64,000 nt of DNA from Temnopleurus reevesii. Its lineage: Eukaryota > Echinodermata > Echinoidea > Temnopleuroida > Temnopleuridae. Numbering within the stretch: the stretch's first letter is position 1; the number at the start of each line of letters is the position of its first letter. Positions 13,180-25,155 of the stretch are shown here, one piece after another. Both the position numbers and the translations under genes were made by a program. The notes under the pieces were generated by a model. It did not search any database and was not told the origin of the DNA. It worked only from the letters and a program-made list of their open reading frames with translations. The stretch is taken from the NCBI GenBank assembly GCA_036244855.1, contig BQKZ01000246.1, positions 88,719 through 152,718 on the forward strand, in the 5' to 3' direction.

Positions 13180-15227
13180 GTGTGTGTACGAGGGAGCGAG
13201 AGATTGTTAGTGTGTGTATGCGAGGAAGAAATACACTGATAGTGTGTGTGTGTACGAGGGAGAGGGATTGTCAGTGTGCGTGTATGTGTAAGAGGGAGTG
13301 AGAGATTGTGAGTGTGTGTGGTGTGTATGAGGGAAAGAGAAATTGTGAGTGTGTGTGTAAGAGGGAGTGAGAGATTATGAGTGTGTATGTGTGTGTACGA
13401 GGGAAAGAGAAATTGTGAGTGTGTATGTATGTGTGTACGAGGGAGAGAGAAATTGTGGAGGTGTGTGTGTATGTGTGTGAGTGACGTGGTTACATTGTGT
13501 GTGTATGTGTGTGTACGAGGGAGAGAGAGATTATTAGTGTGTGTGTGTGTGTGTTTATTTGTGCGAGGGAGAGAGAAATTGTTAGTGTGTGAGTATGTGA
13601 GTGTGTGTGAGGGGTTACAGGTGTATCAATCAGAGACCAAAACACCATCACACCTACATCCTCCGGAAACTTTTGAAACAACTTTACAGCTCACATTTCG
13701 AAATACGTCATCAAAGTGACCATTCATATTTTACCAGGAAAGAAAGACGTTCTACTTTCGATTGCGATATGTTTGCGTAGGAGGCGCCAGACTCAAACAC
13801 ATATTATCATGCTGTCATATTGTCGGATGGATCCAAACCGACCACGAATCGATGGTTTGATGCTATAGGTGAATGTGATATGTTTAGGCGATCTGGTGCC
13901 GGGTTCGATTAATGGGTTGCTGATGTGCCTGGAGAAATACTTCATGGCTTTGCGACTGCTCGATGAATTATTTGCACCGTGTTCGACTAGCCCTCAACTT
14001 CGGACAAAGGCGCCAGTAAATACTCTTTTCCCCATAACAAACAAGCCCGTCATGGACCCTACAAAAAAGCCGTCGATTTTTGCTCCAATTTCGCGCAATA
14101 TTGCACAATGGAAATTATAATGCACAGATGTTGATAGTGTCATTCGATGACGCACAGCTCCTTTTTCATCAAACTCATCTCACTTTTCTCCCTCATTTCT
14201 CTCCTGGTCCCGTTTTCTGATTTCCCCTTCACTTTTTTTTGCACAATCTGGGTAAATTTATGAAAGCATGCCTGTCAATACAAGCAAGTTTGATGGCAAA
14301 CACTGACAAGAAACGCGCAGAAAGGTACGCACCAAGAAGAGCGCGCGCAAATGAGCCGTTCAAAACGCCCCGAGCGTGTTTTAAGAGTGGATTGAGGGGT
14401 TCGGGCTAAGGGAAAAGAAAAGAGTCGGTGAAAAACATGGCCCGAATCAACTAAGGGAAGAGGAGTTTGGGTATGAGAAAAGTATGTGATCCGTAAGAAA
14501 TGGCGCACTGTTGGGAAAACGCTGAGTGGATGGCGGAGGAGTGAGAAGGAGAAGGGGAGATAAGACAAAAGAGATGGAGAAAGGAATTGAATGAATATTG
14601 GGGAGGCTTTGAGGCTGGCGAGTGTCTGTTCTAGAAAAGTCAAACGAATAGATTGATGGGCTATGCATGGATGATGTAGAACCTTACAAACCCCCGGGCT
14701 GATGTTGAGCTGTCCTAATACAACCCGTCTACATACGTCACAGTGATAACTCGATGCTTCGCTTCCACTTAGTCTTCTAGACTCTTTTACCAATCGCTCA
14801 AAGACCTTTCTTCCCTCAAAAGTGACCAAAATATCTTATTTCTCAAAATGAGACAAAAATTGATTCCATGATATACAGAAAAAAAAACAAAGATGCATGT
14901 CGTGAATGGTTATAGTCTAGTTTAGGGGGAGAGATTGTGCATGCGCAGAGAACATTCTGGCAATTAGACTAAATGAGTGTGTGGGTTGTGATGATTGTGC
15001 GTGCGCGAGAGCTGACTGACCGCGCACGGTAGAATGAGGGTCGCTGACCCAGTGTTCTAGTTGAATGTACTTCTCCGTTCTCCGAGTGGAGTTGAGCAGC
15101 GCCCGGACAGCAAGCACCCCAGCAGGCCGGGCTAGGGTACGGTTACCATACCGTGGAGCAAGCGGCGGGTGAGAAGAAGCCTCCGGCTGTGATATGCAGG
15201 CTTTTTATTTGTCAGCTTTCTACCAGG
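13180..15227. repeat. 2,048-bp block, second copy
   Basis: This is a near-identical copy of 11131-13178 that begins immediately after the N at 13179 and ends exactly where the first copy meets the N. Near-perfect identity, including the fast-evolving minisatellite, with an N at the junction points to unmerged overlapping contigs or haplotypes rather than a biological tandem duplication. Confidence 0.9.
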
Positions 15228-15848
15228 CCGAACTCTCACCATCACCATCGTTCTTTTTCTGTACTTCATTATCTTCCTCTAAGCATCCATTCCTTTATCT
15301 TTAAAATCTTGACTGTATTCACTCTTGTTCTTATGTGAGTCCATAGCCTTGATTGTGCAGTGAACAACATCAAAACATTAGATAATTTCTTTAAATGTTT
15401 TTTAAAAGATAATTTTTATCTTAATGCAATCTTAAATGTTTAATAAAATGAAATGATCTTAATGCCATATTATTCATCGCACAATGACGGCAAACAACAA
15501 ACAAGAAAATGAGTGAGCTGTATTTTTTAATTTAAAAGGATTGCTCCCCAAACAAACAAAAATGTCATTAGTACGTTTTGCCATTCAGCAAACTTTTATG
15601 TCGTTATAGATCGAATCATTCTTGTTTTTCCTATATAAATTCCTTACAAATATTTTGTCTTGTTTTCCATGCCACAATGTCTAAAGCGTGTAACATGGTG
15701 ACTGTTATAAATTAATTTGCCAGCCTCAATCTTAATCATCCTTCGGAACTTTATTTACTTTATGATACTATATTAAACAGAGATGTTATTGTTATTATCA
15801 TCAGAAGTAAAAGTAGTAAATGGTAAAAAAAAAAAAAGAACCCAATTA
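15228..15848. other. AT-rich intergenic DNA
   Basis: Sequence to the right of the repeated 2-kb block contains a poly(A) run near 15825. No gene is seen. Confidence 0.6.
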
Positions 15849-15930
15849 TGATAATAATACATGGATTTTATATAGCACACTTTCCATCCTAATTAGAAGC
15901 TCGAGGCGCTCAGAGCAATTAATTAAAGAA
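15849..15930 (-). mobile_element. SINE 3' tail fragment
   Basis: An ATAATAATA run is followed by TTTATATAGCACACTTTCCA and CTCGAGGCGCTCAGAGC. This matches the tail end of the SINE family seen at 30101 and 35168. No B box follows, so it is truncated. Confidence 0.6.
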
Positions 15931-16115
15931 ATGAAATACAAAATTAAAAATAAAACCTTTCAATCACTAGTCTGAAGGTAAAGGCTGGAAGTAGTTATAA
16001 AGTAACAATATTTTCAACCCAATTCATACATGTAGTGAATAACACAATGATTAGGATTGTGTATTTGTTTACTTGCATAATTGTTCACATTTACTTTTTT
16101 GTTATATTGCAGGAT

Positions 16116-16530
16116 GCACTCACAACAAGATATTGGTATCATAAGGGGTCCTGTATAATAACAAGTAAATGAACGTATACAATAACAAAACTCGACAATC
16201 AAAATAATATATTAATAAAAACTTATACATAAATATTTACACTTATAACATAACCAATAACAACGCTCAACAATTAAAATAGTACATCAGTCAAAACACA
16301 TACAATTAAAATATTTTAACAGTATCCACCCGCAACAAGATGTTGGTATCACGAGGGGTCCTGCATAATAAAAAGCACATGAACATAACAATAACAACAC
16401 TCGGCAACCAAAATGATATTTCAATGAAAAATTGTACATTAATATTGATACTAATAACATAAACAATAAAAAAAAAACTCAGCAATTAAAATAGTACATC
16501 AATTAAAAAAAACATACATGAAGATTTAAA
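16116..16530. repeat. Diverged tandem duplication, about 210-bp unit, two copies
   Basis: CACAACAAGATATTGGTATC at 16121 and CGCAACAAGATGTTGGTATC at 16331 start two copies. Both continue with GGGGTCCTG.ATAATAA, CAATAACA, CTCG.CAA and TTAAAATAGTACATCA in the same order. The period is 210 bases, with divergence estimated by eye at 15-20 percent. Confidence 0.8.
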
Positions 16531-18434
16531 ATCAAACTTCTTGTTATCGAAATGGTGATAAAATCAATCAATCAATCATGAAATTAAAAAAAAATATCAT
16601 TATTAGAATGTAACAACTTCTCTCTCGTGGAACATGGAACAAAAACCGATAAATATTCAATCATGCATTGTGCTTTGATTGGTACTCTTAATAAATTAAT
16701 TCACCCATAATGAATTAATCTCTTTTTTTTTACAAATATAAATAATGAGGAAAACTTTTTGACATTGATTGTCTTGTGTTCATGTCAAATTATGATACAA
16801 TGTTTTAACTGACGTCATCACTTTGACGTATTAAAGATGTAATAAAGAAAACGTTTCAGTCAGAATGTTAATTGCTTGGTTACAAACGATTGGTTACTTT
16901 TTTTTCTACTTTTTTACAAGGTCTGCGCGGAATGTTTTATTGTGACGCGTAGCAATTAGTTGATTTTATCAACTGAAATGTTATGCAATATGCACTGTGT
17001 TTGACGTATATGGAAAATATTGAGAGATCGTGCATGAAAAAGGAAAGAAATAGCTCTATGACAGCAATATCCATTTATCTGATATGTTACCCTGTCCCAT
17101 ATGTCCTTCAAATTCATTCATTCTCAACAAAAGATGGCCTAGTTTAAAAACCATTTCACTTAATATGAATCTAGAACGCCATTTATAGCAACCGTATTCC
17201 AATTTCATAATTCATAAGTATATAGAAAGGTCTGTTAAGCGTCGTCCTAATTTGAAGTGCAAGCAATTTTTGTCAACAGTGACTTTTTATATTTTTTCAA
17301 ATAATTTTTTTTCTACCATTGACTTACGTTTCATGATTGTGATTTTAACAAGTATGAATCATTTTTCGCGAGTGTGCTATGTACTTTTTTGTTTTATTGT
17401 CAACATAGTTTTCGTTTAAAATCCCCACGAGATCTCCACATAAAAATGTGATTTTTATAAAATATTGTAGAGATAAATTGTGAACGCTCTATATATAATA
17501 ATCATGTACTAAAAATACATGTTATAAATGAGTAATTACTATATCACCATCTAATTTATGGTATTCCATCGTGATATCAACTCCTCATTGGAAACATTAC
17601 TCCAATACCGGTTTATCAAATTTAACAGTTCTTGAATATAACATAACATTTTCCTTATCTAATAGACAAACTTGTAGTTCTGTGATGTATCTTTCAATTT
17701 CTTTATTTTGAATTCGAACGAAAATTTAAAAAAACACTGTATTTTTAATTCAAAATACAGTGGAGTTTTTTTTCGTTTTACATAAAAGACAAAAGGTATA
17801 CTTAATATAGCTCGTCATAGTTCTTGAGGATTAAAATGTGACATTGACTTTTTTGTTGTTGTTCATTATGTTTCTTACGTATACCTTATAATGTTTTAAG
17901 TCGGTGAAACAAAAATGTACAAAAGTTTAAGATCGTCGCAAAACACATATCATACAATGATATCCACAGTTATTTAATGCAAGAATCATTTTTACCGTTA
18001 ACAAACGTCGCTCTCTGAAAATACTTAGATCGCTGAAGATGTTTTCGTAAGGTATCTTTCTAAAAGGAAAAATTTTCGCGGATATATTTTGATTAGTTGA
18101 GTGAAATGAATGTTAACTACGATAATGTCAAGTAGAATTTATTTTGTTCAGAGTGGTATGTTTTGACATAAAAGAATGCTATTTGAAATCGAAAGCAAAC
18201 AACATATTTATTTCAACTTCACACTTAGAATGAAAGGTGCAAAATTGCACATTTAAATGTGAAAACCAATGCATCTCTGGGAACACGTTTTGGTAAATAA
18301 AAATCCAACCACAAATCGTATGTGATTTTGCATTCTGCGGGGTACTCAGAGGATTCGAGCCTGCGCCGTTGATGATGTTGGGTTGTTTGATTCCATAGTT
18401 TATACGATCATGCCCACGATCCAACGCATAAACG
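16531..18434. other. AT-rich intergenic DNA with a consensus CRE
   Basis: It holds a full TGACGTCA at 16810-16817 with a nearby TGACGTA, and the hairpin at 17735-17762. It is otherwise AT-rich with no coding signal. Confidence 0.6.
17735..17762. repeat. Perfect 11-bp hairpin flanked by A and T runs
   Basis: CACTGTATTTT and AAAATACAGTG flank a 6-base loop. An A-run precedes and a T-run follows, lengthening the potential stem with one or two mismatches. It is probably a small fold-back relic. Confidence 0.65.
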
Positions 18435-18740
18435 ACGGCGACTTCACATAATGTATTGGTTCTAACTCTCGCCTTTCAACTAGAGTGTTAGAGGTTCGAA
18501 TCCCACTCATGGTGTTAATATCCTTCAGCAAGAAAGTCGTCCGCATTGTGCTGTACTCAACCCAGGTGAATGGGTACCTGGCAGGAGTGTATTGCTTGAA
18601 AAAAGCTAATGCGCCGAATAGCAGCACTGCTAAAGCGAGAGTAATAATGCTGCTCTCATTCAGCGTTTAGGGACCTCTCATGACGAGGTGATGAGCGCTA
18701 TATATACAAAAGCCATTCATTATTGTTATTATTAAATAAT
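18435..18740 (+). mobile_element. tRNA-derived SINE, plus-strand copy
   Basis: The head is degenerate at its start, but CTCTCGCCTTTCAACTAGAG and the perfect B box GGTTCGAATCC (18493-18503) are intact. The body has GTCGTCCGCATTGTGCTGTA and CCAGGTGAATGGGTACC. It ends in GAGCGCTATATATACAAAAG and an ATT-rich tail. The 3' half differs from the minus-strand copies, so it may be a subfamily. Confidence 0.82.
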
Positions 18741-18942
18741 GACTACATGCATAACATAACATAATGTCCCGTAAGGCTGCTCAAGTTACAATAGCGCACT
18801 CTTTTGGTATAGTTTGTACCCTTTATATACCTCTGTTTGTCGGGCGTGTATATCAAAAGGGTGTAGTATTGCACCTTTTCGAGTTATTGCCGCATGTAGT
18901 CCCATTTCGCGAATGTTTGCACCCTCTTTTCCCATTTTTGGC

Positions 18943-19113
18943 GGTGTTGTTCAAAAGTTGCAATTGATCGCTAGTTGCAGTTGATCGGAATACGCTAATC
19001 AAAATCATTGTTTCATGCGCCTCTTGTTAAATGCGCGCACCATGCGCGAATGAAAATACGCGTTACAATGTGCAAAGTTGCAGTTGATTTGCAGTTGATT
19101 TTGAGCAACACCC
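18943..19113. mobile_element. Candidate fold-back element, GGTGTTG ends
   Basis: The left end GGTGTTGTTCAAAAGTTG and the right end TTTTGAGCAACACCCC form an imperfect inverted repeat. The word GCAGTTGAT recurs near both ends (18976, 19080, 19091). Arms are short and mismatched, so the element call is moderate. Confidence 0.55.
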
Positions 19114-21999
19114 CATTAGTGTGTATATAGAATTGCTATCTTTGGTAGATGTGAGCTTATTCTTTAAATATTTGGAACGCTGACCCCTTCCCCCCCCCCC
19201 CCTCGGCCATCCCGCGAAAAAAAATTGAGAAGAGGATTTTATTCATTGTATTCATTTGAATTTTGAAAATGTAAGGCCATGCTACATTGATGTGCATTTC
19301 CAAGGAAATGTTTTAGATTACAAAAAACACACATCAAACTTTCAATCAACGGCAAATAAGTTGACTATCAAAAAGCACAGAGTGAACAAGCTTCTTATCA
19401 AATTACATGTTACCGGAAATGATAATGCGGAAAAATCCCATATTCTTTCTTTACAAATATTATAGTGAATCTGAAATATCAGAATGATATTTTGCTCCCT
19501 ATAGTATATAGGGATGAGGAGAAAATCAGAATACTGGATAACGCTGCAAGAATATTTTCGGTTACAATAACTAGACCTTATTCTGTCATTTTTGGAGTCG
19601 CTCGTACGCACATTCCGTGGGCGCCCTCTGTTATAAAAGGCACTAGGGACTGGTGATAAAGAGATTCGTGTTTTTCCATATATTTGATCGAATTTCTGAC
19701 ATTTTATTGTTGAAAAAATAGCTAATCCCAGTTGCATCATATATTATCATGATTATCCTGTCTTTCTTAGACTTTTTCATCAACTGGTATTGAAAAAGAA
19801 ATCGTGATCCTGGTGATGATACCACAACAGTCGTCATTTTGAATGCTCGTAGCAAGACTTTAGGTTTTCTTTATTTTTAGCATAGGTTACAAATTTTATG
19901 ATTGATTATGGTCGATCATTTATAAGAATATGAAATACCACAAATCAGATCTAGGCCCTGTAACATAAAATAAATACTATTAATAAAAATTAATCGTGTT
20001 TTATGATACATGTTTTTGCCGCAGACTTACGATCAATATTTATTGTCAGTTTGATTGTATATCTTTTATAGTACAGAATACAAACCCCTATATATATAGT
20101 CAACATTTTTGACGACGTTCAATTTATTATTTTGTAGAAGAGCCGAGAAGATTATATTTCAACCAATTCAGTGGTAGAAAATTATTGCTTCAAATGGATT
20201 AATGTTCCGTCGCAAGTGTTTTGAAATAATTTTATAAAATCATCTTCTGAATCGAATCTAAAAACCCATACTCGTTCTATATTAAATATGTGTTGTATAC
20301 TACCTCACAACTATATCAGTACTATCAACTCTTTGGAAAGGTTTGTGTTTCATATAATAAATGATTCACAGTCATTAGCTAGGAATAGTCTCTGTAAAAT
20401 AATCCTTTGTCCCTTGAGTCTGTATAACCTTTCGTGACGTTTGTTCCGCTCTGAAAAGTGGAGGGAAAGCTGACGGCGATGCGAGCATGAATGACAGTAC
20501 ACGCAGCAGGGTCGCTGCGCAAAAATTTCCGTTCAATATTTTTACATCCGAGATTATTTCTACCATTTATGGTTCACAAAAGAAATGGTATATCAACGTT
20601 TCAGTGAAGGTTGATCCAACCCATGGAATGTTAGATTCAATATTTTTAAGTAAAAATCAACCATTTGCAAAGGTTGCCACTCTTCCAACGTTTTGAATGT
20701 TAATTTGATATTTTGGTTATTGGGGTGTAAGAGTTAATATAGGTATAAGAACTTTCCCTTAAACGAGCAATACGTTTAGGGAAATTTTAAAATGTATTTA
20801 TTGTTTTCGAAGAGTAAGGAAGGTAGTGGTAGCTATCTCTTAAACGTAAATATTTTTGCAAATTTTTCGTTAACATACATTATTTAAATTGGCAGATAAA
20901 GGGTGAGAGGGGCCGCACCCTATGCCCCCCCCCCCCTCCTTCTCCTCAAAAAGATGGATACACATCCTCACTAAGCATGCGTCTTTTATATGAAGAGTCA
21001 TTCTATTCTTTTCTGGGTTTTTTCCTTCTCGCCCCCTCCCCCTCCCACCTTTTTGTCTTTTCTCTTTTCAAGCCAATTTTTGGCACTTTTTGCCCCTTAT
21101 TTCCAATTCCTGGATCCGCCCCGCCTCATACATAACTGCCCCAGTTATTCGCCCCGAACTGCTTTTCTCATGTGCATCATCCGTGCACATATCTCTATTA
21201 ATTTCACTCATGCTCGACAAAACAAACCAAATTCACGCTAACATTCATTTCTATTATTCACGTTATGATCATGAAAATGGTTTTATGTCAAATTTTTACT
21301 GGAGCGTCAATCATTTTTTGCACCCTTACGTCATGAGTATTAATGATAATAGTTATGAGTATTCTTACCACAGATGACTGGCGTAGAATTCAAAAACATT
21401 TTTTAATGTTTAAATTAAGCATTTTCTTTAAATTGAATGTAAAAAGAACAAAAAAATCATCACCAATTTAGTAACAATACCTATTCATAATTTTCGCAAT
21501 TTAGGATATTCATAATGATAATGAAAATTGAGGTTAATTGTCCATTTCGACAATATAGCTGCATATCAAAACCACTATTACTTGTATAAGATTTTGAAAA
21601 GCACCTTGTGAAAAGGCGCATTATACATACCTATATATTGTCTACTAGTTTCTATTCGGAATAAAAATGGATCGAAATTGTTATTAGATTGCTTATGAAT
21701 TAGAATACATTTTCGAAGCGCAAAGAAATAAGGAGATAAATGTACAAGATTGAATTGATTTTCAAGTATTTCTAGTATCGATTGAAGTTGTAAATTTTAA
21801 CGGAATTTGGTTTCCTAGTGAAATTAGAGCAATTGCTTGAATTGTTTTAAGTTTTTTTTTATTGATTCCAGAGTATGATGCTGTCTCAACTTGCTCAAGA
21901 CTGATATTGTTTATGTCAATTGTACATTTACCAGAAACGTGACACGCAAATACCAAAGTTTTCAATGATGAGCCACTTTCTTAATACTATACATGAATC
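19114..21999. other. AT-rich intergenic DNA
   Basis: It contains C homopolymers near 19190 and 20926. GGCCCTGTAACATAAAA near 19954 resembles one end of the family B fold-back element without a clear second end. A short GCGCATTATACATA word near 21618 resembles a SINE tail. There is no gene. Confidence 0.55.
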
Positions 22000-22236
22000 T
22001 AAAGGCCACCGCACACTATGCAACTTTTAGTCTTAAGACCTAAAGACTAATTTTGCAAATACTGAAACAAGCTGTAATAAGTCATCTTACGGCGAAGTAG
22101 TTGATACTTGATATTTCATAAAGTTTGAAGTATCAAGTACCTTGTCATGAGAGGGCATATTACAGCGTGTTTCAACATTTGCAAAATTGGTCTTAAGCTC
22201 TTAAAACTAAAAGTCGTGTAGTGTGCGGTGGCCTTA
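22000..22236. mobile_element. Family C fold-back MITE-like element
   Basis: The terminal inverted repeats read TAAAGGCCACCGCACACTA and (right end) AGTGTGCGGTGGCCTTA. They continue inward through a matching CTTTTAGTCTTAAGA-type arm. An inner inverted pair is also visible: GATACTTGATA near 22105 against GTATCAAGTAC near 22130. The element has no coding capacity. Only one copy is seen here. Confidence 0.8.
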
Positions 22237-22621
22237 AGAGTTAAGTAATAAAGTATATATCTGTAATTAATCCTCTTCAGTTCACGGGCTGACTAGCAAA
22301 AAAAAAAAAACGGGGCCTTCACTTCCCGCCGGGTGAATGAAAAATATCCTCCTATTTTGTGGACCGCTTTTACTTTCATCTATTTTTCATTTTCCAAAAT
22401 TTTTTACAGGCGGCACCCCAGGCTAAAGGCATTAATTGTAAAGCGCACCAAATGGTGGGTAACGTATTGCTCAATTATTGTTGCGTGACTTAAAAATTGA
22501 TTAATTATCGAGCATAAATGTTTACCTAGTATAATGATGAAAGCATAGCCAACAGTTGGTTTGGATTGACTTTTTGCCCAACACTTCTTGCACTGTATTA
22601 CTAAATTTTCACACAAAGTCT

Positions 22622-22867
22622 TATAGGTCGACTCACACCTTTTGCAAATTTAGACTGCGTCGGCCAAACGTTTTTTAACATTACAATCGCTCCATTGACG
22701 CACAAAGACGCAGGTCGTATAGAGTGGACCGACGTTCGGCGTACGCTCCTTAAGTGCAAGCGGAGCATCGATCCACCGTCTAACCAGCGCATGCTATGCG
22801 TCCGGAGAGCGTTTAAAAAAACGCTAAGCCGACGCAGGTTAAAAAGGAAATGTGTGAAACAGCCTTA
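22622..22867. mobile_element. Family A fold-back MITE-like element, copy 5
   Basis: The ends read TAGGTCGACTCACACC and TGTGTGAAACAGCCTTA. The inner arms are CGCTCCATTGACGCAC and GCGTCCGGAGAGCG, with the CCACCGTCTAACCAGCGC core. Both subterminal GCGTCGGC blocks are present. There is no coding capacity. Confidence 0.78.
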
Positions 22868-24875
22868 AAAGTTTTTTTTTTTTTGCTTCTATCATTCCAA
22901 CCTATTATTAGCTTACGATAGTTAGCCCCTGCATTTATGATACATGTATTTGTGTTTATGTTCTAAAAGAAAATACATCTACTTGTTTGTCTGTATAAGT
23001 TACATTTTTTTTTATTTGTACTTTCGTCGAATAAATGCAAAAACCTCTGATAATATATCTTCTGCAGGAAATTTTACCCACCTATAGCTAGTACATCTGA
23101 TGATGACATTACTCCGGCACATCCCTCGTCACGTGTTCATTATCGTGGTGCTATGGTGTCCTGGAAACTGCATTTCATACGAAATGAAAAAAAAAAAACT
23201 CCAGTTCACATTCGTTTGCTTTGTCCAGGTTACGCCATTTGTTTCGACAAGTTACACTTTTTGATGAAACACTTTAACATATTCATTTTGTTCTTTTAAA
23301 AATCGTTGACTCTTTATTTCATATTTTCATTAATTTTATTTTATTTTACTCTAGTTATTGGCATTTTCTACTTGTTTTACTTTTCATTAAAGTACGTGTT
23401 TGTTATTATTAGTATCATTATCATTGTTATTATTACTATTACTATTATTACCATTATGGTTCATAAGATATTTCATCGATTTTAAGTTTCTGCTATTTTG
23501 TGCAATTTGTTTATCTATTAATTTATTTGGTGGGGGTTGGGGTTGTTGCTTTTATCAGTTGTTAGATGCCTAAAGATGCTAAATAAATCCACCAAAATAT
23601 CATTTCAAAAGACATTTCTCATTGAAATGTCGAATTTTATATTTATGAGAACTAAATCAATTGGGAATGAGAGAAGTTAGGAAATGTAAAAAAATAGATT
23701 ATTTGAAAATGATTTTAAAAAATAATTCAAAAACTGGTTATTTTGATTAAATTCTAAAAGTAAACGGATGATTCATTTGGGATAGTTCCAAAACCCCTAA
23801 ATAGAAAAGTATTCTGACAACAGAATGAAAAAAAAATAGTGATAAAAAACTTCGAAAACTTTTCCTGAAGTACGTTGGCCTCAAGAAATGTATTATTTAT
23901 GACTTTTAGTCCCAAGTTGTCGTAATTTTGCCTTCAGGAAGCCAATAACCCGTAAAGTACACTGTGGGTTGTCTACTTTAAAAAAGGCATGGAAGGACAT
24001 TTAAAAAACAGATAAAGCTTGACACAACATAGAATCACAAAAACATTGATACCAGACAAATAAACTCTGTCAACGCTTGGCTCTCAAAAGAGCGATGCCC
24101 ATTACCCATCACATGTTTTTATGAAATGTTTATCGTTTGGACATACACGAACTTATCGAGAGTGTAGCGAAGTGACAGGAAACGATGATTGACAGCGATT
24201 AATTCGACATCATAATATATCTTAGGAGTATAGATGTAGATGGTGAGATGACATCATATGAGCATGTTTTAATTTCCTACGGGATAAGACAGCGTATGGA
24301 AAAATTACGCGTACCCGAAATTGCATTTCAAGGGACCAAAATGTGTTTTCAAAAGTTCATGACAAGCAAAAAGAAAAAACAGAAAATGTACATAATATTC
24401 CGCTGCCGAGCTGAGAAGCAAACAAGACACTTATAGTTCGTCCCTTTATCTTCAGATTTTCCCCAAATTTTTCACCCCCCCCCCCCCCTCCCTGATACGC
24501 ACCTGGAAAAAATATGCGGTCTTGAATAAGTTAGTTGTCATGTGACTGATAATTAGCCTATAAGATTGAAATAAACATCTACTGTGTTTTTAGTATTTCT
24601 ATCTATGTTGATATCAGAAAAACAAAACTTGAATTTCGTTTCCTGAAAAAAATCTACAATCATTGACAAACAATAAACATCTATAATAATGCGCATAAAG
24701 TTTAGCATATAGTTTATTTAGCACTTGAGCTAGAGTACACTAATACTTCTTTAAAAACTTCTCTATGATAAACAACATTGTTTTTTTTTAATGCTTGCGT
24801 AATCACATAGATTCTCTCTATTCAGGGCATACACGAAACTGTGTGTCATAAATTGGCCGTGGCTGTGAAAAAAAT
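22868..24875. other. AT-rich intergenic DNA
   Basis: Low-complexity ATT patches occur near 23400-23460 and a C homopolymer near 24474-24488. Nothing else is recognised. Confidence 0.6.
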
Positions 24876-24958
24876 ACAGCCCTCAGAGGGAATTCGAATC
24901 CGTGACCTCTGGGTTACAAGACCAGTGTCATAACCACTAGACCACCTGATTGCCTGAG
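24876..24958 (-). mobile_element. tRNA-like sequence (Thr-TGT-like), SINE head or tRNA pseudogene
   Basis: On the minus strand this reads with an A box (TGGTCTAGTGG, plus-strand 24934-24944) and a B-box-like GGATTCGAATTCC (plus-strand 24889-24901). An anticodon arm CTGGTCTTGTAACCCAG carries TGT, which is threonine. The T arm folds with a mismatch and the acceptor arms do not pair well, so a working tRNA is unlikely. It is distinct from the SINE family above and could be the head of another SINE. Confidence 0.6.
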
Positions 24959-25019
24959 TGATTTTGTTCTTACCATCATATACAGTGCAGAGAAAGTTCA
25001 CAAGTTCAGTTGTTAATCC

Positions 25020-25155
25020 TAAGACCCTGGTCACATAGAGGCCCAGAAGCAACACGATTCAACACGACTCTTTGTTAATTCACAGTTAACTGCCTCGGAA
25101 CAAAGAGGCGTGTTGAATCGTGTTGCTTCCTGGGTCCTATGTGACCGGGGCTTAA
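25020..25155. mobile_element. Family D short fold-back MITE-like element
   Basis: Both arms run about 45 bp: TAAGACCCTGGTCACATAG and CAACACGATTCAACACG on the left, mirrored by CGTGTTGAATCGTGTTG and CTATGTGACCGGGGCTTA on the right. The central loop is about 45 bp, so almost the whole element is stem. It sits just right of a tRNA-like sequence at 24876-24958. Confidence 0.8.
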
